Shown piece by piece: positions 23,989 through 31,311 of a stretch of 31,311 bases of DNA. The first letter of the stretch is position 1; every line of letters begins with the position of its first letter. The stretch comes from M55B167 sp046482825. Its GTDB lineage: Bacteria; Verrucomicrobiota; Kiritimatiellia; RFP12; UBA1067. The stretch is taken from assembly GCA_046482825.1 (NCBI GenBank), contig JAWOEI010000036.1, positions 1-31,311 of the forward strand. Reading direction: 5' to 3'. The notes beneath the pieces are model-generated. The model was not told where the DNA came from. It did no database searches and saw nothing but the letters and a program-made list of their open reading frames with translations. The translations under genes and the position numbers were made by a program.

Positions 23989-24174
23989 CAGATCATAGGG
24001 TGAAATCGCAAGAGTCACCTTATCACCGGCGGCAATTTTGATAAAAAACTTGCGCATCTTGCCGGAAATGTGGGCCAGCACTTCGTGCCCGTTCTCCAGC
24101 TTGACTTTATACATGGTGGCGGGAAGAACCTTTACCACTGTTCCAATCACTTCTATTGCATCATCTTTAGCCAT
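23953..24174 (-). CDS. infA: Translation initiation factor IF-1
   Basis: Binds the A site of the 30S subunit during initiation. The 73-residue OB-fold protein shows the whole family pattern: IEVIGTVVKVLP, FKVxLENGHEVLAHISGK-type core, MRKFFIKI, GDKVTLAISPYDLSKGRIVFR. A GGAG ribosome site lies 4 nt before the ATG. The last 36 bp overlap the end of rimO on the opposite strand. It is not in a ribosomal-protein cluster here. Confidence 0.97.
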   Translation of the reverse strand: MAKDDAIEVIGTVVKVLPATMYKVKLENGHEVLAHISGKMRKFFIKIAAGDKVTLAISPYDLSKGRIVFRHKN

Positions 24175-24207
24175 AAAACTCCGGTCTGTTGTTCAAAAAC
24201 GCCCCGA

Positions 24208-24236
24208 ATAATATCATTTATTGCAGGCGATAACAA
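24208..24236 (-). promoter_or_regulatory. infA promoter
   Basis: Minus-strand TTGTTA (24231-24236), 17 nt, TATTAT (24208-24213), giving a leader of about 27 nt. Confidence 0.5.
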
Positions 24237-24264
24237 GAATGAAAAGCATAGATATATTTTAGCG

Positions 24265-24293
24265 TTGCGGCTGAAAGCATGTTTATGTAACAT
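24265..24293 (+). promoter_or_regulatory. Possible leaderless promoter of ispF
   Basis: TTGCGG (24265-24270), 17 nt, TAACAT (24288-24293), then 6 nt to the ATG at 24300. Hexamer matches are modest (3 and 4 of 6), but the spacing equals that at htrA, and no ribosome site is present. Confidence 0.3.
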
Positions 24294-24299
24294 ACCCAG

Positions 24300-24776
24300 A
24301 TGGCTCGTACGGGAATTGGATTTGATTCACACCGCCTGGTGGAGGGGCGGCGTTTAATTATAGGCGGAGTGGAAATCGGCTATGAAAAGGGACTGGACGG
24401 TCATTCAGATGCCGATGTTCTCTGCCATGCCGTGATTGATGCTCTTCTGGGAGCTGTTGCGGCCGGTGATATAGGTTCGCATTTTTCCGACAGAGACCCG
24501 CAATGGAAAGGAGCCGACAGTCTGATGCTGCTTGAAAAAGTTGTGCGGATGCTCTCGGACAGAGGATGGCGAGTAATCAATATAGACTCCTGCATTGTTG
24601 CGGAAGCACCTGTAATGGCTCCGTATATATCCGCCATGCGCGGAAAACTTGCTGAGATCCTGGATGTTGATATGTCTGCGGTTTCAGTTAAAGCTAAAAC
24701 CGGTGAGGGCATGGGGTTTGAAGGACGGGGCGAAGGAATTTCCGCAATGGCAACCGTACTGGTAGGAGAAATCTGA
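24300..24776 (+). CDS. ispF: 2-C-methyl-D-erythritol 2,4-cyclodiphosphate synthase
   Basis: Fifth step of the MEP route to isoprenoids. The 158-residue protein has the metal-binding DSH near residue 9 (GIGFDSHRL), HSDADVLCHAVIDALLGA, DIGSHFSD, AEAPVMAPY and the end motif KAKTGEGMGFEGRGEGI. Length and motifs are standard. No ispD neighbour is seen. The next gene, cysS, follows after 192 bp, an order (ispF near cysS) found in several bacteria. Confidence 0.97.
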   Translation: MARTGIGFDSHRLVEGRRLIIGGVEIGYEKGLDGHSDADVLCHAVIDALLGAVAAGDIGSHFSDRDPQWKGADSLMLLEKVVRMLSDRGWRVINIDSCIVAEAPVMAPYISAMRGKLAEILDVDMSAVSVKAKTGEGMGFEGRGEGISAMATVLVGEI

Positions 24777-24860
24777 AGCTTTTCCGCCGGGAGTAACCGA
24801 AACCCACTGGTTCTGCCGCAGCCTTGACGAAAGATGAATTTGGTTTATCAAGTCAACAAC

Positions 24861-24866
24861 TATAAT
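24861..24866 (+). promoter_or_regulatory. Possible -10 of cysS
   Basis: Perfect TATAAT about 100 nt before cysS, with only a weak TTTGGT 16 nt upstream of it. The 192-bp gap between ispF and cysS holds no other recognised element. Confidence 0.3.
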
Positions 24867-24968
24867 CCCGGAGCGTTTATTTTGTTCTTTACTGCAGAAA
24901 AAAACTGCTGAACAGACACAGAACGGAATTATCATGTCAATTCCTTAAGATGGAACGAACTGAATATT

Positions 24969-26375
24969 ATGAAGATGAATTTTTATAACAGCATGACACG
25001 CCGCAAGGAGGAAATAAAGCCTCTTGAAGACAACCGCATACGCATTTACACCTGCGGTCCCACGGTTTACAACTTTGCCCATATCGGGAATTTCCGGGCA
25101 TACATTTTTGAAGACATTCTGCGCCGCGTAATCAAATTCAATGGTTATGAGGTGACTCAGGTAATGAATCTGACGGATGTCGATGATAAAACCATCAGGG
25201 GGGCCAGAGAAAAAGGGGTCTCTCTGAAAAAGTTCACCAATGAGTATGTTCAGGCCTTCTTTGATGATCTGAAAAAACTTAACATCGAACCGGCGGAATT
25301 TTATCCAGCTGCCACGGATCATATCGCTGAAATGATTGATCTGATACAGAAGCTGTTTGACAACGGCCTGGCCTACCGCTCTGATGACGGATCGGTTTAT
25401 TTCAGTGTCGGCCGACTGGATAATTACGGTCGGCTGGCCAATCTTGATCGCGATAAACTGCGTGCCGGTGCACGGGTGTCGCAGGATGAATACGAGAAGG
25501 AAAATTACGGAGACTTTGCGCTCTGGAAAGCATGGGATGCGAACGACGGCGATGTGGTTTGGGATTCGCCATGGGGCAGGGGACGCCCCGGATGGCATCT
25601 GGAATGTTCAGCAATGGCGATGAAATACCTCGGAGAAAGTTTTGATATGCATACCGGGGGCATTGACAACCTCTTTCCTCATCACGAAAATGAGATTGCG
25701 CAGGCTGAGGGAGCCACGGGAAAGACTTTTGTGAAAAATTGGATGCACTGTGCTCATTTGCAGGTCAACGGTGAAAAAATGTCAAAATCCCTGGGCAATT
25801 TTTTCACTCTGCGCGATCTCATAGAAAAGGGATGGTCGGGGCGCGAAATACGTTATGTGCTGATCAACGGTCATTACCGTCAGCCTTTGAATTTCACTTT
25901 TGATGCTCTCGATGCATCGCGTGTATCACTTGCGCGTGTTGATGAATGTATCAGCACTCTTTCAGAAAAAGCCAGTGAAGCCGACGCTGGTGACTTGCCG
26001 CTGTTCGCGAAAAATGCCAATGATGAATTTATGTCCGCTGTGAATGATGATCTCAATATACCGGGCGGAATGGCTGTGGTTTATAATTTGGTCAGGGAAA
26101 GTAACAGTGCCCTGCAGGCCGGGGATCTGTGCGCCGGAGAGGCAGCAGCTCTGATAAATCTTTTCAGTCACTTCGACCAGGTGCTGGGCGTTATTGATTT
26201 TGAACGCAGCATTGTCAAAGAAATTCCTGCGGATGTAAAAAAACTGCTGGAAGAAAGGGCGGCTGCCAGAACCGGAAAAAACTGGGCCGAATCCGACCGT
26301 ATTCGTGATGAGCTTTCATCAATGGGCTGGAGTGTACGCGATTCGAAAGACGGTCAGAAGGTCAGGAAACTCTGA
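24969..26375 (+). CDS. cysS: Cysteinyl-tRNA synthetase
   Basis: Charges tRNA-Cys. The 468-residue class I enzyme has HIGN (38-41) and KMSKS (270-274). The zinc ligands are expected at Cys29 (TCGPTVY), Cys213 (ECSAM), His238 and Glu242 (PHHENE). GGIDNLFPHHENEIAQ and the C-terminal helical DALR-like region (AARTGKNWAESDRIRDELSS) match the family. A second ATG two codons in (24975) could also serve; neither has a strong ribosome site. It is followed by tmk after 81 bp. Confidence 0.97.
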   Translation: MKMNFYNSMTRRKEEIKPLEDNRIRIYTCGPTVYNFAHIGNFRAYIFEDILRRVIKFNGYEVTQVMNLTDVDDKTIRGAREKGVSLKKFTNEYVQAFFDDLKKLNIEPAEFYPAATDHIAEMIDLIQKLFDNGLAYRSDDGSVYFSVGRLDNYGRLANLDRDKLRAGARVSQDEYEKENYGDFALWKAWDANDGDVVWDSPWGRGRPGWHLECSAMAMKYLGESFDMHTGGIDNLFPHHENEIAQAEGATGKTFVKNWMHCAHLQVNGEKMSKSLGNFFTLRDLIEKGWSGREIRYVLINGHYRQPLNFTFDALDASRVSLARVDECISTLSEKASEADAGDLPLFAKNANDEFMSAVNDDLNIPGGMAVVYNLVRESNSALQAGDLCAGEAAALINLFSHFDQVLGVIDFERSIVKEIPADVKKLLEERAAARTGKNWAESDRIRDELSSMGWSVRDSKDGQKVRKL

Positions 26376-26456
26376 AGTGCGTAACTTTTACATCGTATCA
26401 GCTATTGCATTCATTTTGATGTCTGTCATAAATTACAGAACGCCGGAACTGATAAT

Positions 26457-27104
26457 ATGCGTGGAAAATTTATAACATTCGAAGGTCCAGAGGGCAGCGG
26501 CAAATCAACGCATATCAGGAAACTTGCGCAGTTTCTGGAAGAGCAGGGGGTTGATCTCGTCAGAACCCGTGAACCGGGCGGCACGCCCTTGAACGAAAAA
26601 ATTCGTGAACTTATCCAGTATGGTGAAGACTGTGAGGTACCCTGTGACCGCTGTGAACTTCTGCTTTTTCTTGCATGTCGGGCGCAGCATGTGGACGAGT
26701 TTATCGTACCTGAACTGGAAGCAGGCAGATGGGTTCTCTGTGATCGTTTTCACGATTCAACATTTGCTTATCAAGGCTGCGGAAGGGGGTTTGAAAAAGA
26801 GCAGATTAAACAGCTAAACGATTTTGCTGTGAACGGACTCAACCCTGATCTGACACTTCTTATTGATGTGTCTCCCGAAACAAGCCGCCAGCGTTTAAAG
26901 AACAGACACATAAGTGGAATAGCGGCACCTGACAGAATTGAAAAGGAAAAAGCTGATTTTCACGTGCGTCTGCGTAATGGATTTCTTGAACTTGCGGAGA
27001 TGGAGCCGGATAGATTTTACGTGGTTGATGCTGAGCGCGACTGTAATCTTGTGCAGTCAGATATACGTAATATAGTTTCAGAACGCTTTTTAACCTTATC
27101 CTGA
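26457..27104 (+). CDS. tmk: Thymidylate kinase
   Basis: Phosphorylates dTMP. The P-loop is EGPEGSGKST (9-18), followed by the TREPGGTP motif, CDRFHDSTFAYQG, and a LID region with an Arg-containing DRIEKEKADFH. At 215 residues the length is standard. It precedes holB by 23 bp, the classic tmk-holB arrangement of many bacteria. Confidence 0.96.
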   Translation: MRGKFITFEGPEGSGKSTHIRKLAQFLEEQGVDLVRTREPGGTPLNEKIRELIQYGEDCEVPCDRCELLLFLACRAQHVDEFIVPELEAGRWVLCDRFHDSTFAYQGCGRGFEKEQIKQLNDFAVNGLNPDLTLLIDVSPETSRQRLKNRHISGIAAPDRIEKEKADFHVRLRNGFLELAEMEPDRFYVVDAERDCNLVQSDIRNIVSERFLTLS

Positions 27105-27127
27105 TACTGCTGTTTTCACTTCAAATT

Positions 27128-28102
27128 ATGCAAATTAACGAAACATTTGAAATGGTGAAGCATGCCTTTGAAACAGGCAAGCCCGCGCACGGATACCTTA
27201 TAACAGGTTCTGTGCGTGGTATAGGAATGCAAATGGCAGTAAGGATTCTGCAATACCTTTTTTGTCAGTCTTCCGGAATAAAACCGTGCGGAAAATGTGA
27301 TGCCTGCCGGCGGGTGCAGGAGAAGACACAGGTTGATATAGAGTGGATATTCCCTGAGAAAAAATCCCGGGTAATCAGCATTGACAATCTTCGCAGCAAT
27401 CTGCTTTCAAAGATCAGCAGAAGTTCCATGCTCGGCGGCTGGAAAGCCGGTGTGATTGTCGGTGCCGACAGATTGAATATTTCATCTTCGAATGCTTTTC
27501 TCAAAACGCTGGAAGAGCCTCCGGATAAAACAGTTTTCCTTCTGCTGACGGACTCCCCTCAGCAGCTGCTTCCCACGATACTGTCGCGCTGTCAGCGTTT
27601 AAATCTTGATGATATGCGCAAACTTGAAGAACCGTGGCTGGGCAGGGTGCTCGAAACTCTCTCCAGCGATTTTTACAGGACTCCGATGCAGAGGCTTGCC
27701 ATGTCAACTGCACTGTTCTCTATTCTGACCGACATACGGAAACATGTTGAAGTTGTGGTGAAGGAAGAGGAAAAGGACAATACTAAGCTGGATGAAAGCA
27801 AAGATATTTATGATGCGAGGGTCAGTGCGCGTTACCGTGAATTTCGCAGTGATTTCATTCTGACGCTTCTGGATTGGATGCGGGATATTTTTGTGCTTTG
27901 CGCCGGGGGATCTGATAAAGTAATCAGCAACAGGGAATATCTCGGACCACTCAGATCCCGCGCAGAAAATCTTGATCTTAGCAAGGCTTTTTATAATATC
28001 AAAGCTGTCGAAGAACTAAGTGTGCAGCTTAACGAAAGAAATATGCCTGAGGAATCCACGCTTGCGTATGCGATAGACCGGATTCAGCATGGTGTTGTAT
28101 AA
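27128..28102 (+). CDS. holB: DNA polymerase III delta' subunit
   Basis: Clamp-loader subunit. The 324-residue AAA+ protein has the zinc module C46-x7-C54-x2-C57-x2-C60, the sensor region NAFLKTLEEPP, and the SRC motif (LSRCQRL) that supplies an arginine finger. The Walker A is degenerate (TGSVRGIGMQM, Lys replaced by Met34), as expected for a non-ATP-binding delta' and unlike DnaX. The position after tmk and before the PSP1 gene matches the holB-yaaT order of Firmicutes. Confidence 0.88.
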   Translation: MQINETFEMVKHAFETGKPAHGYLITGSVRGIGMQMAVRILQYLFCQSSGIKPCGKCDACRRVQEKTQVDIEWIFPEKKSRVISIDNLRSNLLSKISRSSMLGGWKAGVIVGADRLNISSSNAFLKTLEEPPDKTVFLLLTDSPQQLLPTILSRCQRLNLDDMRKLEEPWLGRVLETLSSDFYRTPMQRLAMSTALFSILTDIRKHVEVVVKEEEKDNTKLDESKDIYDARVSARYREFRSDFILTLLDWMRDIFVLCAGGSDKVISNREYLGPLRSRAENLDLSKAFYNIKAVEELSVQLNERNMPEESTLAYAIDRIQHGVV

Positions 28103-28119
28103 TAAGGAAACGTCTTTAA

Positions 28120-28959
28120 ATGAATGTCGCCCGCGTCAGAACACCTGAATATGCGCTTTTCTATTGCCGTGTCGGCACTGGAATCGATATTGCTCTGGGC
28201 AGGGATTATGTTGTTGAGTTTGACTACGGATTTGACTATGCAGAACTCATAGAGTTCGGCAGTCTGGAAAAGATAATTGAAGACAGACGTATTCCCGGTT
28301 TTAAAGTGGTGCGGGCTCTGTCCGATAAAGAAAATAAGACGGTTTCGTACAATCGCAATCTGGCGGAAGAGATCAGAAATGAATTCTGTGAAATTTTGCG
28401 CAGAGCACAGGTTGAAGCGAAAATTGTGCATGTGCGTACTTCTCTGGATAGACGAAGAATTTTTATACGGTATTTTGCAAAAATGCCTTTGAATCTAAAT
28501 AAATTCACTAGACCCCTTGAAAAAAGACATGGGGGGGCTTCAGTCAATCTCTGGCAGGTGGGCGTCAGAAATGAAGCACGGCTGATAGGCTGCCTGGGAC
28601 AATGCGGACGTGAGGCATGCTGCTGCTCCTGGATGAAACATGAGGGGACGGTAAATCTTAAGATGGCCAAAAATCAGGGGATACCGCTGAATCCCGCATC
28701 TCTGAATGGCACATGTAACAGGCTGAAATGCTGTTTCCGTTATGAGAACAGTGTTTATGAAGAGGCTGTCGCCAGATTGCCGGCCCTCGGAACTTCAGTT
28801 GTCTGTGAAGTTCATGATGATTTCAAAGGCAGAATTATAAACCGTGATATTCTGCGCGCTAAACTGGTTGTGCGTTCTCCTGAAGGTAAAATTCTTACAG
28901 TTGATGCGTCAGATGTGAAGATCACAAAAGGAAATAAAAATGAAAATAATGGTAATTGA
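28120..28959 (+). CDS. PSP1-domain protein (RicT/YaaT family)
   Basis: A 279-residue PSP1 C-terminal-domain protein. The signature GVRNEARLIGCLGQCGREACCC, then MAKNQGIPLNP and NGTCNRLKCCFRYE carries the Cys pairs that in Bacillus RicT/YaaT bind an Fe-S cluster within a complex affecting RNA processing. Here one Cys run is extended (CCC). The N-terminal half binds no obvious ligand. It follows holB by 17 bp with AAGGA upstream, and its last 20 nt overlap aroQ. The function in this organism is unproved. Confidence 0.9.
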   Translation: MNVARVRTPEYALFYCRVGTGIDIALGRDYVVEFDYGFDYAELIEFGSLEKIIEDRRIPGFKVVRALSDKENKTVSYNRNLAEEIRNEFCEILRRAQVEAKIVHVRTSLDRRRIFIRYFAKMPLNLNKFTRPLEKRHGGASVNLWQVGVRNEARLIGCLGQCGREACCCSWMKHEGTVNLKMAKNQGIPLNPASLNGTCNRLKCCFRYENSVYEEAVARLPALGTSVVCEVHDDFKGRIINRDILRAKLVVRSPEGKILTVDASDVKITKGNKNENNGN

Positions 28960-29389
28960 CGGGCCGAATCTTAATCTGCTGGGAAAACGCGAGCCGGAAA
29001 TTTACGGTTCTGAGTCTTTGCGTGAAATTCATGAGAGAATAGACACGTATGCGGATTCAAAAGGTATTGAAACGGTTCATTTTCAGAGCTGTATTGAAGG
29101 TGAACTGGTTGATGCTGTCTGCAAGGCCGGGGAAGTCTGCGACGGTATAATCATCAACCCCGCCGCTTTTACTCACAGCAGTGTAGCGCTTCGTGACGCA
29201 ATAGCGGCTTGCGGTCTGCCTGTTATTGAAGTCCATTTATCCAATACTCACAGGCGTGAAAATTTCCGGCATTGCAGTCTGACTGTTTCTGTCTGTATAG
29301 GGCAGATTATGGGATTCGGCAGCAGGGGATATATGCTTGCAATAGACGCGCTGGAGGATTATATAAACAGAGGAATTCATGAAAAATGA
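28940..29389 (+). CDS. aroQ: 3-dehydroquinate dehydratase, type II
   Basis: Third step of the shikimate pathway, trans-dehydration of 3-dehydroquinate. The 149-residue dodecamer-type enzyme has GPNLNLLGKREPEIYGS, with the catalytic Arg17 and Tyr22, then INPAAFTHSSVALRDA and EVHLSNTHRRENFRH with His99. The usual QSNxEG reads QSCIEG, a Cys at position 51. AAAGGAAAT precedes the ATG. It overlaps the PSP1 gene by 20 nt and the PfkB gene by 11 nt, so the three are co-translated. Confidence 0.96.
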   Translation: MKIMVIDGPNLNLLGKREPEIYGSESLREIHERIDTYADSKGIETVHFQSCIEGELVDAVCKAGEVCDGIIINPAAFTHSSVALRDAIAACGLPVIEVHLSNTHRRENFRHCSLTVSVCIGQIMGFGSRGYMLAIDALEDYINRGIHEK

Positions 29390-30293
29390 AAAAATTAAAC
29401 TGTGGGTTGTCGGTTCAATTGGAATTGATAATATAAAAACGCGTACAGAAAGCAGGAGCAATCTGCTCGGAGGTTCAGTGCCTTTCTGTACTGCGGCGGC
29501 ATCATATTTCACGGCAACTGGTGCGGTCGGCATTGTCGGTGATGATTTTCCTGACGATTTTGTCCGGCGCTGGAAAAAATTCGGAACGGATCTCTCCGGA
29601 GTTCAGCATGCTGAGGGAAGAACTTTCCGCTGGTCCGGTGCTTATGACGACAACATGATAGAGCGCATAACATTAAATACCGAGATGGGAGTGTTTGCTG
29701 ATTTCAAGCCGAAACTGCCGAATGAGTACATCAATGCGCCTTTTGTTCTTCTCGGCAACATACAGCCGCAGCTGCAGGCGCATGTCCTGCGTCAGGCCGA
29801 AGGTGCCACGTTTGTTGCTCTGGATACAATGAATCTCTGGATTGATATAGCCAGGCCGGCTCTTGTACGTGTTATTAAAAAAGTTGATCTGTTAACGCTC
29901 AACGACGGCGAAGCGCGTATGCTCAGTGGTAAATACAATATGCGGGACTGCGCTGCAGCCCTTTTGAAAATGGGACCGAAATATGTTGTTATCAAACGCG
30001 GTGAACACGGAGCTTTGCTTTTTTCCGAAAAAAGCGTTTTTATCGCGCCCGCATATCCTGTCAGACATCTGGTTGATCCAACCGGAGCGGGAGACTCCTA
30101 CGCCGGTGCTTTTATGGGCTATCTGGCTCAGCGGGGCAGAATCAGTGAAAAAGCGTTGAGAGAAGCTTTGCTTTACGCCTCAGTTATCGCATCATTCGGC
30201 GTTGAAAATTTCAGTATTGAATGTTTTGAAGGACTCAGAATTGCGCAGATTGAACGTCGTATGCGTGAAATGCGTAAAATACTGAGTGTATAA
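29379..30293 (+). CDS. PfkB-family sugar/nucleoside kinase
   Basis: A ribokinase-fold kinase of 304 residues. The N-terminal VVGSIGIDNI and the GGS (residues 31-33, SNLLGGSVPF) match the substrate-binding start, and DPTGAGDSYAGAF is PfkB signature 2 with the catalytic Asp. GIVGDDFP and LLTLNDGEARML are also typical. The substrate cannot be assigned; it does not show clear fructokinase or adenosine-kinase hallmarks. The ribosome site is GAGGAAT. It is the last gene of the plus-strand cluster. Confidence 0.9.
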   Translation: MKNEKIKLWVVGSIGIDNIKTRTESRSNLLGGSVPFCTAAASYFTATGAVGIVGDDFPDDFVRRWKKFGTDLSGVQHAEGRTFRWSGAYDDNMIERITLNTEMGVFADFKPKLPNEYINAPFVLLGNIQPQLQAHVLRQAEGATFVALDTMNLWIDIARPALVRVIKKVDLLTLNDGEARMLSGKYNMRDCAAALLKMGPKYVVIKRGEHGALLFSEKSVFIAPAYPVRHLVDPTGAGDSYAGAFMGYLAQRGRISEKALREALLYASVIASFGVENFSIECFEGLRIAQIERRMREMRKILSV

Positions 30294-30364
30294 TGCGCAT
30301 GACCCCTGCAATAGTTTACATAACATATATTATGCGACGCAAATGCAATTACTGAGTTTTCCTT

Positions 30365-31117
30365 TTACATCAATCTGCGTTGCCTGAAAACATCTTTGGC
30401 TATTTCAATTTCTTCTTCCGAAGGCGGTTCAACGGACTTTAGAGGATACGGTATGCCCATCTGTTTCCATTTATAGATTCCCATTTTATGGTATGGCAGT
30501 AATTCGACTTTTTTAATGCACTCATAACGCAGAATATGATCAGCAAGGCGGTTAAGGCTTTCGGCATCCATAGTCCATCCAGGAACAAGAACATGCCGCA
30601 CCCATACATCCTTATGGTGTCCTTCGCAAAATTCAAGCGAAGCCAATGTGTTGTGGTTGCTTTGTCCTGTCAGTTTACGGGATATTTTATCGGAAACCGA
30701 TTTTATATCCAGCAGCAGCAGATCCGCTTCCTGAATCACATTACGACTTTGCTTCAGGGGTACAGCGCCTGAGGTGTCAACGGCTGTATGCAGACCCAGC
30801 AGGCGGCAGGCCTTAATCACAGCCAGAGAAAATTCAGGCTGTGCCAGCGGTTCACCGCCTGAAAGGGTTACCCCCCCTTTTTTTATAAATAACATATAGT
30901 TAGAGATGTCATTGACAACATCCTGCACGCTTGTTTCTTTTCCACAGTTGAAAGGTCTGGAGTCAGGATTGTGACAGTACAGACACTTCAGAAAGCAGCC
31001 CTGCAGAAAAAGAATATAGCGAATACCCGGACCATCCAGAGTGCCAAATGATTCAACGGAGTGAATGCGTCCTTTCAGCTCTGCATTTTCGATCTGTAAA
31101 TTTTTTATGTTGATCAT
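30365..31117 (-). CDS. pflA: Pyruvate formate-lyase activating enzyme
   Basis: Radical-SAM enzyme that installs the glycyl radical on pyruvate formate-lyase. The 250-residue protein has FGTLDGPGIRY, the cluster C41-x3-C45-x2-C48 (CFLKCLYCHNPD), LSGGEPLAQPEF, VDTSGAV, LLLDIKS and LLPYHKMG, all typical of PflA. No pflB is seen inside the window. No good ribosome site precedes the ATG; a weak -10 (TATTGC) 7 nt upstream would make it leaderless. It implies anaerobic or microaerobic pyruvate metabolism. Confidence 0.93.
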   Translation of the reverse strand: MINIKNLQIENAELKGRIHSVESFGTLDGPGIRYILFLQGCFLKCLYCHNPDSRPFNCGKETSVQDVVNDISNYMLFIKKGGVTLSGGEPLAQPEFSLAVIKACRLLGLHTAVDTSGAVPLKQSRNVIQEADLLLLDIKSVSDKISRKLTGQSNHNTLASLEFCEGHHKDVWVRHVLVPGWTMDAESLNRLADHILRYECIKKVELLPYHKMGIYKWKQMGIPYPLKSVEPPSEEEIEIAKDVFRQRRLM

Positions 31118-31311
31118 AACATTTGCAATATCAATGCGAGTGATATGCGCAATCCGCTTTTCCGCTGTATCCTAGTTGACAGAAAGCACATCTGCCACCC
31201 CGTAAGCAACACATCTGCGTATTTCGTTAAAAAAATAAGAAAAGCTACTTATTCGTATTCAGCACTCGTCTGATAAAACCGGGAATAATAAACATTGCCC
31301 CTTTTCCCACT
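31118..31311. other. Edge region without assigned gene
   Basis: About 195 bp to the right edge. Two minus-strand frames entering from the edge stop near 31245-31255, so the end of a further minus-strand gene may lie here, but the visible 15-20 residues are too few to identify. The region around 31141 should contain the pflA promoter. Confidence 0.3.

Noticed and set aside
31100..31140. FNR-type site at the pflA promoter
   Set aside because: The TTGAT and ATCAA half-sites are about 15 nt apart, not 4; only a loose inverted repeat overlaps the start codon.

Overview
The window is a housekeeping-type bacterial chromosome segment, about 45-50% GC by eye, densely packed with biosynthetic and information-processing genes. 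No phage, IS element, CRISPR array, rRNA or tRNA gene was recognised. The ketol-acid reductoisomerase is of the long Bacteroidetes/plant-like type, ribosomal protein S1 has six S1 repeats, and a decayed Gfo/Idh/MocA oxidoreductase tail is present. Together with the Gram-negative TonB receptor and SecG, these suggest a Gram-negative member of the PVC superphylum (Lentisphaerota/Kiritimatiellota/Verrucomicrobiota-like). That placement is inference from protein flavour, not a database result.

Layout. 1-3874, minus strand: dut, cmk, a 33-codon membrane peptide, folD, and a large unrecognised protein that runs off the left edge. 3971-5758, minus: a TonB-dependent receptor, read from a strong promoter that ends almost at the start codon. 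6031-6399, minus: secG. 6682-7230, plus: a NUDIX ADP-ribose pyrophosphatase, converging with a minus-strand pair (HtrA protease, then an ArgA-like N-acetyltransferase, 7227-8901). 8928-9047, minus: a possible 39-residue peptide. 9298-10398, plus: ilvC, with a recognisable promoter, a structured leader and a strong terminator. 10471-10746, minus: an oxidoreductase remnant, followed by about 530 bp without a gene. 11282-14393, plus: rpsA, a near-ideal terminator, then tyrS.

14460-22401, minus, is a complete tryptophan operon in the order trpE-trpG-trpD-trpC-trpF-aroF(DAHP synthase)-trpB-trpA. Putting the first shikimate-pathway enzyme in the same transcript couples precursor supply to tryptophan synthesis. 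The promoter has a clear -35/-10 and an 18-bp inverted repeat over the -10. The leader is too short for classical attenuation.

22618-24174: rimO (plus) and infA (minus) converge and overlap by 36 bp. 24300-30293, plus: ispF, cysS, tmk, holB, ricT/PSP1, aroQ and a PfkB kinase. The last three overlap or nearly abut and look like one transcript. 30365-31117, minus: a pyruvate formate-lyase activating enzyme.

The most unusual signals are: (i) a 41-bp partly palindromic repeat with two copies in distant intergenic gaps; (ii) several genes whose -10 hexamer lies 6-8 nt from the start codon, suggesting leaderless mRNAs; (iii) a large protein of unknown function at the left edge; (iv) atypical residues at conserved sites in TyrRS and TrpF; and (v) tiny ORFs, one of them translationally coupled to cmk. 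I did not find a convincing new defence or mobile system.
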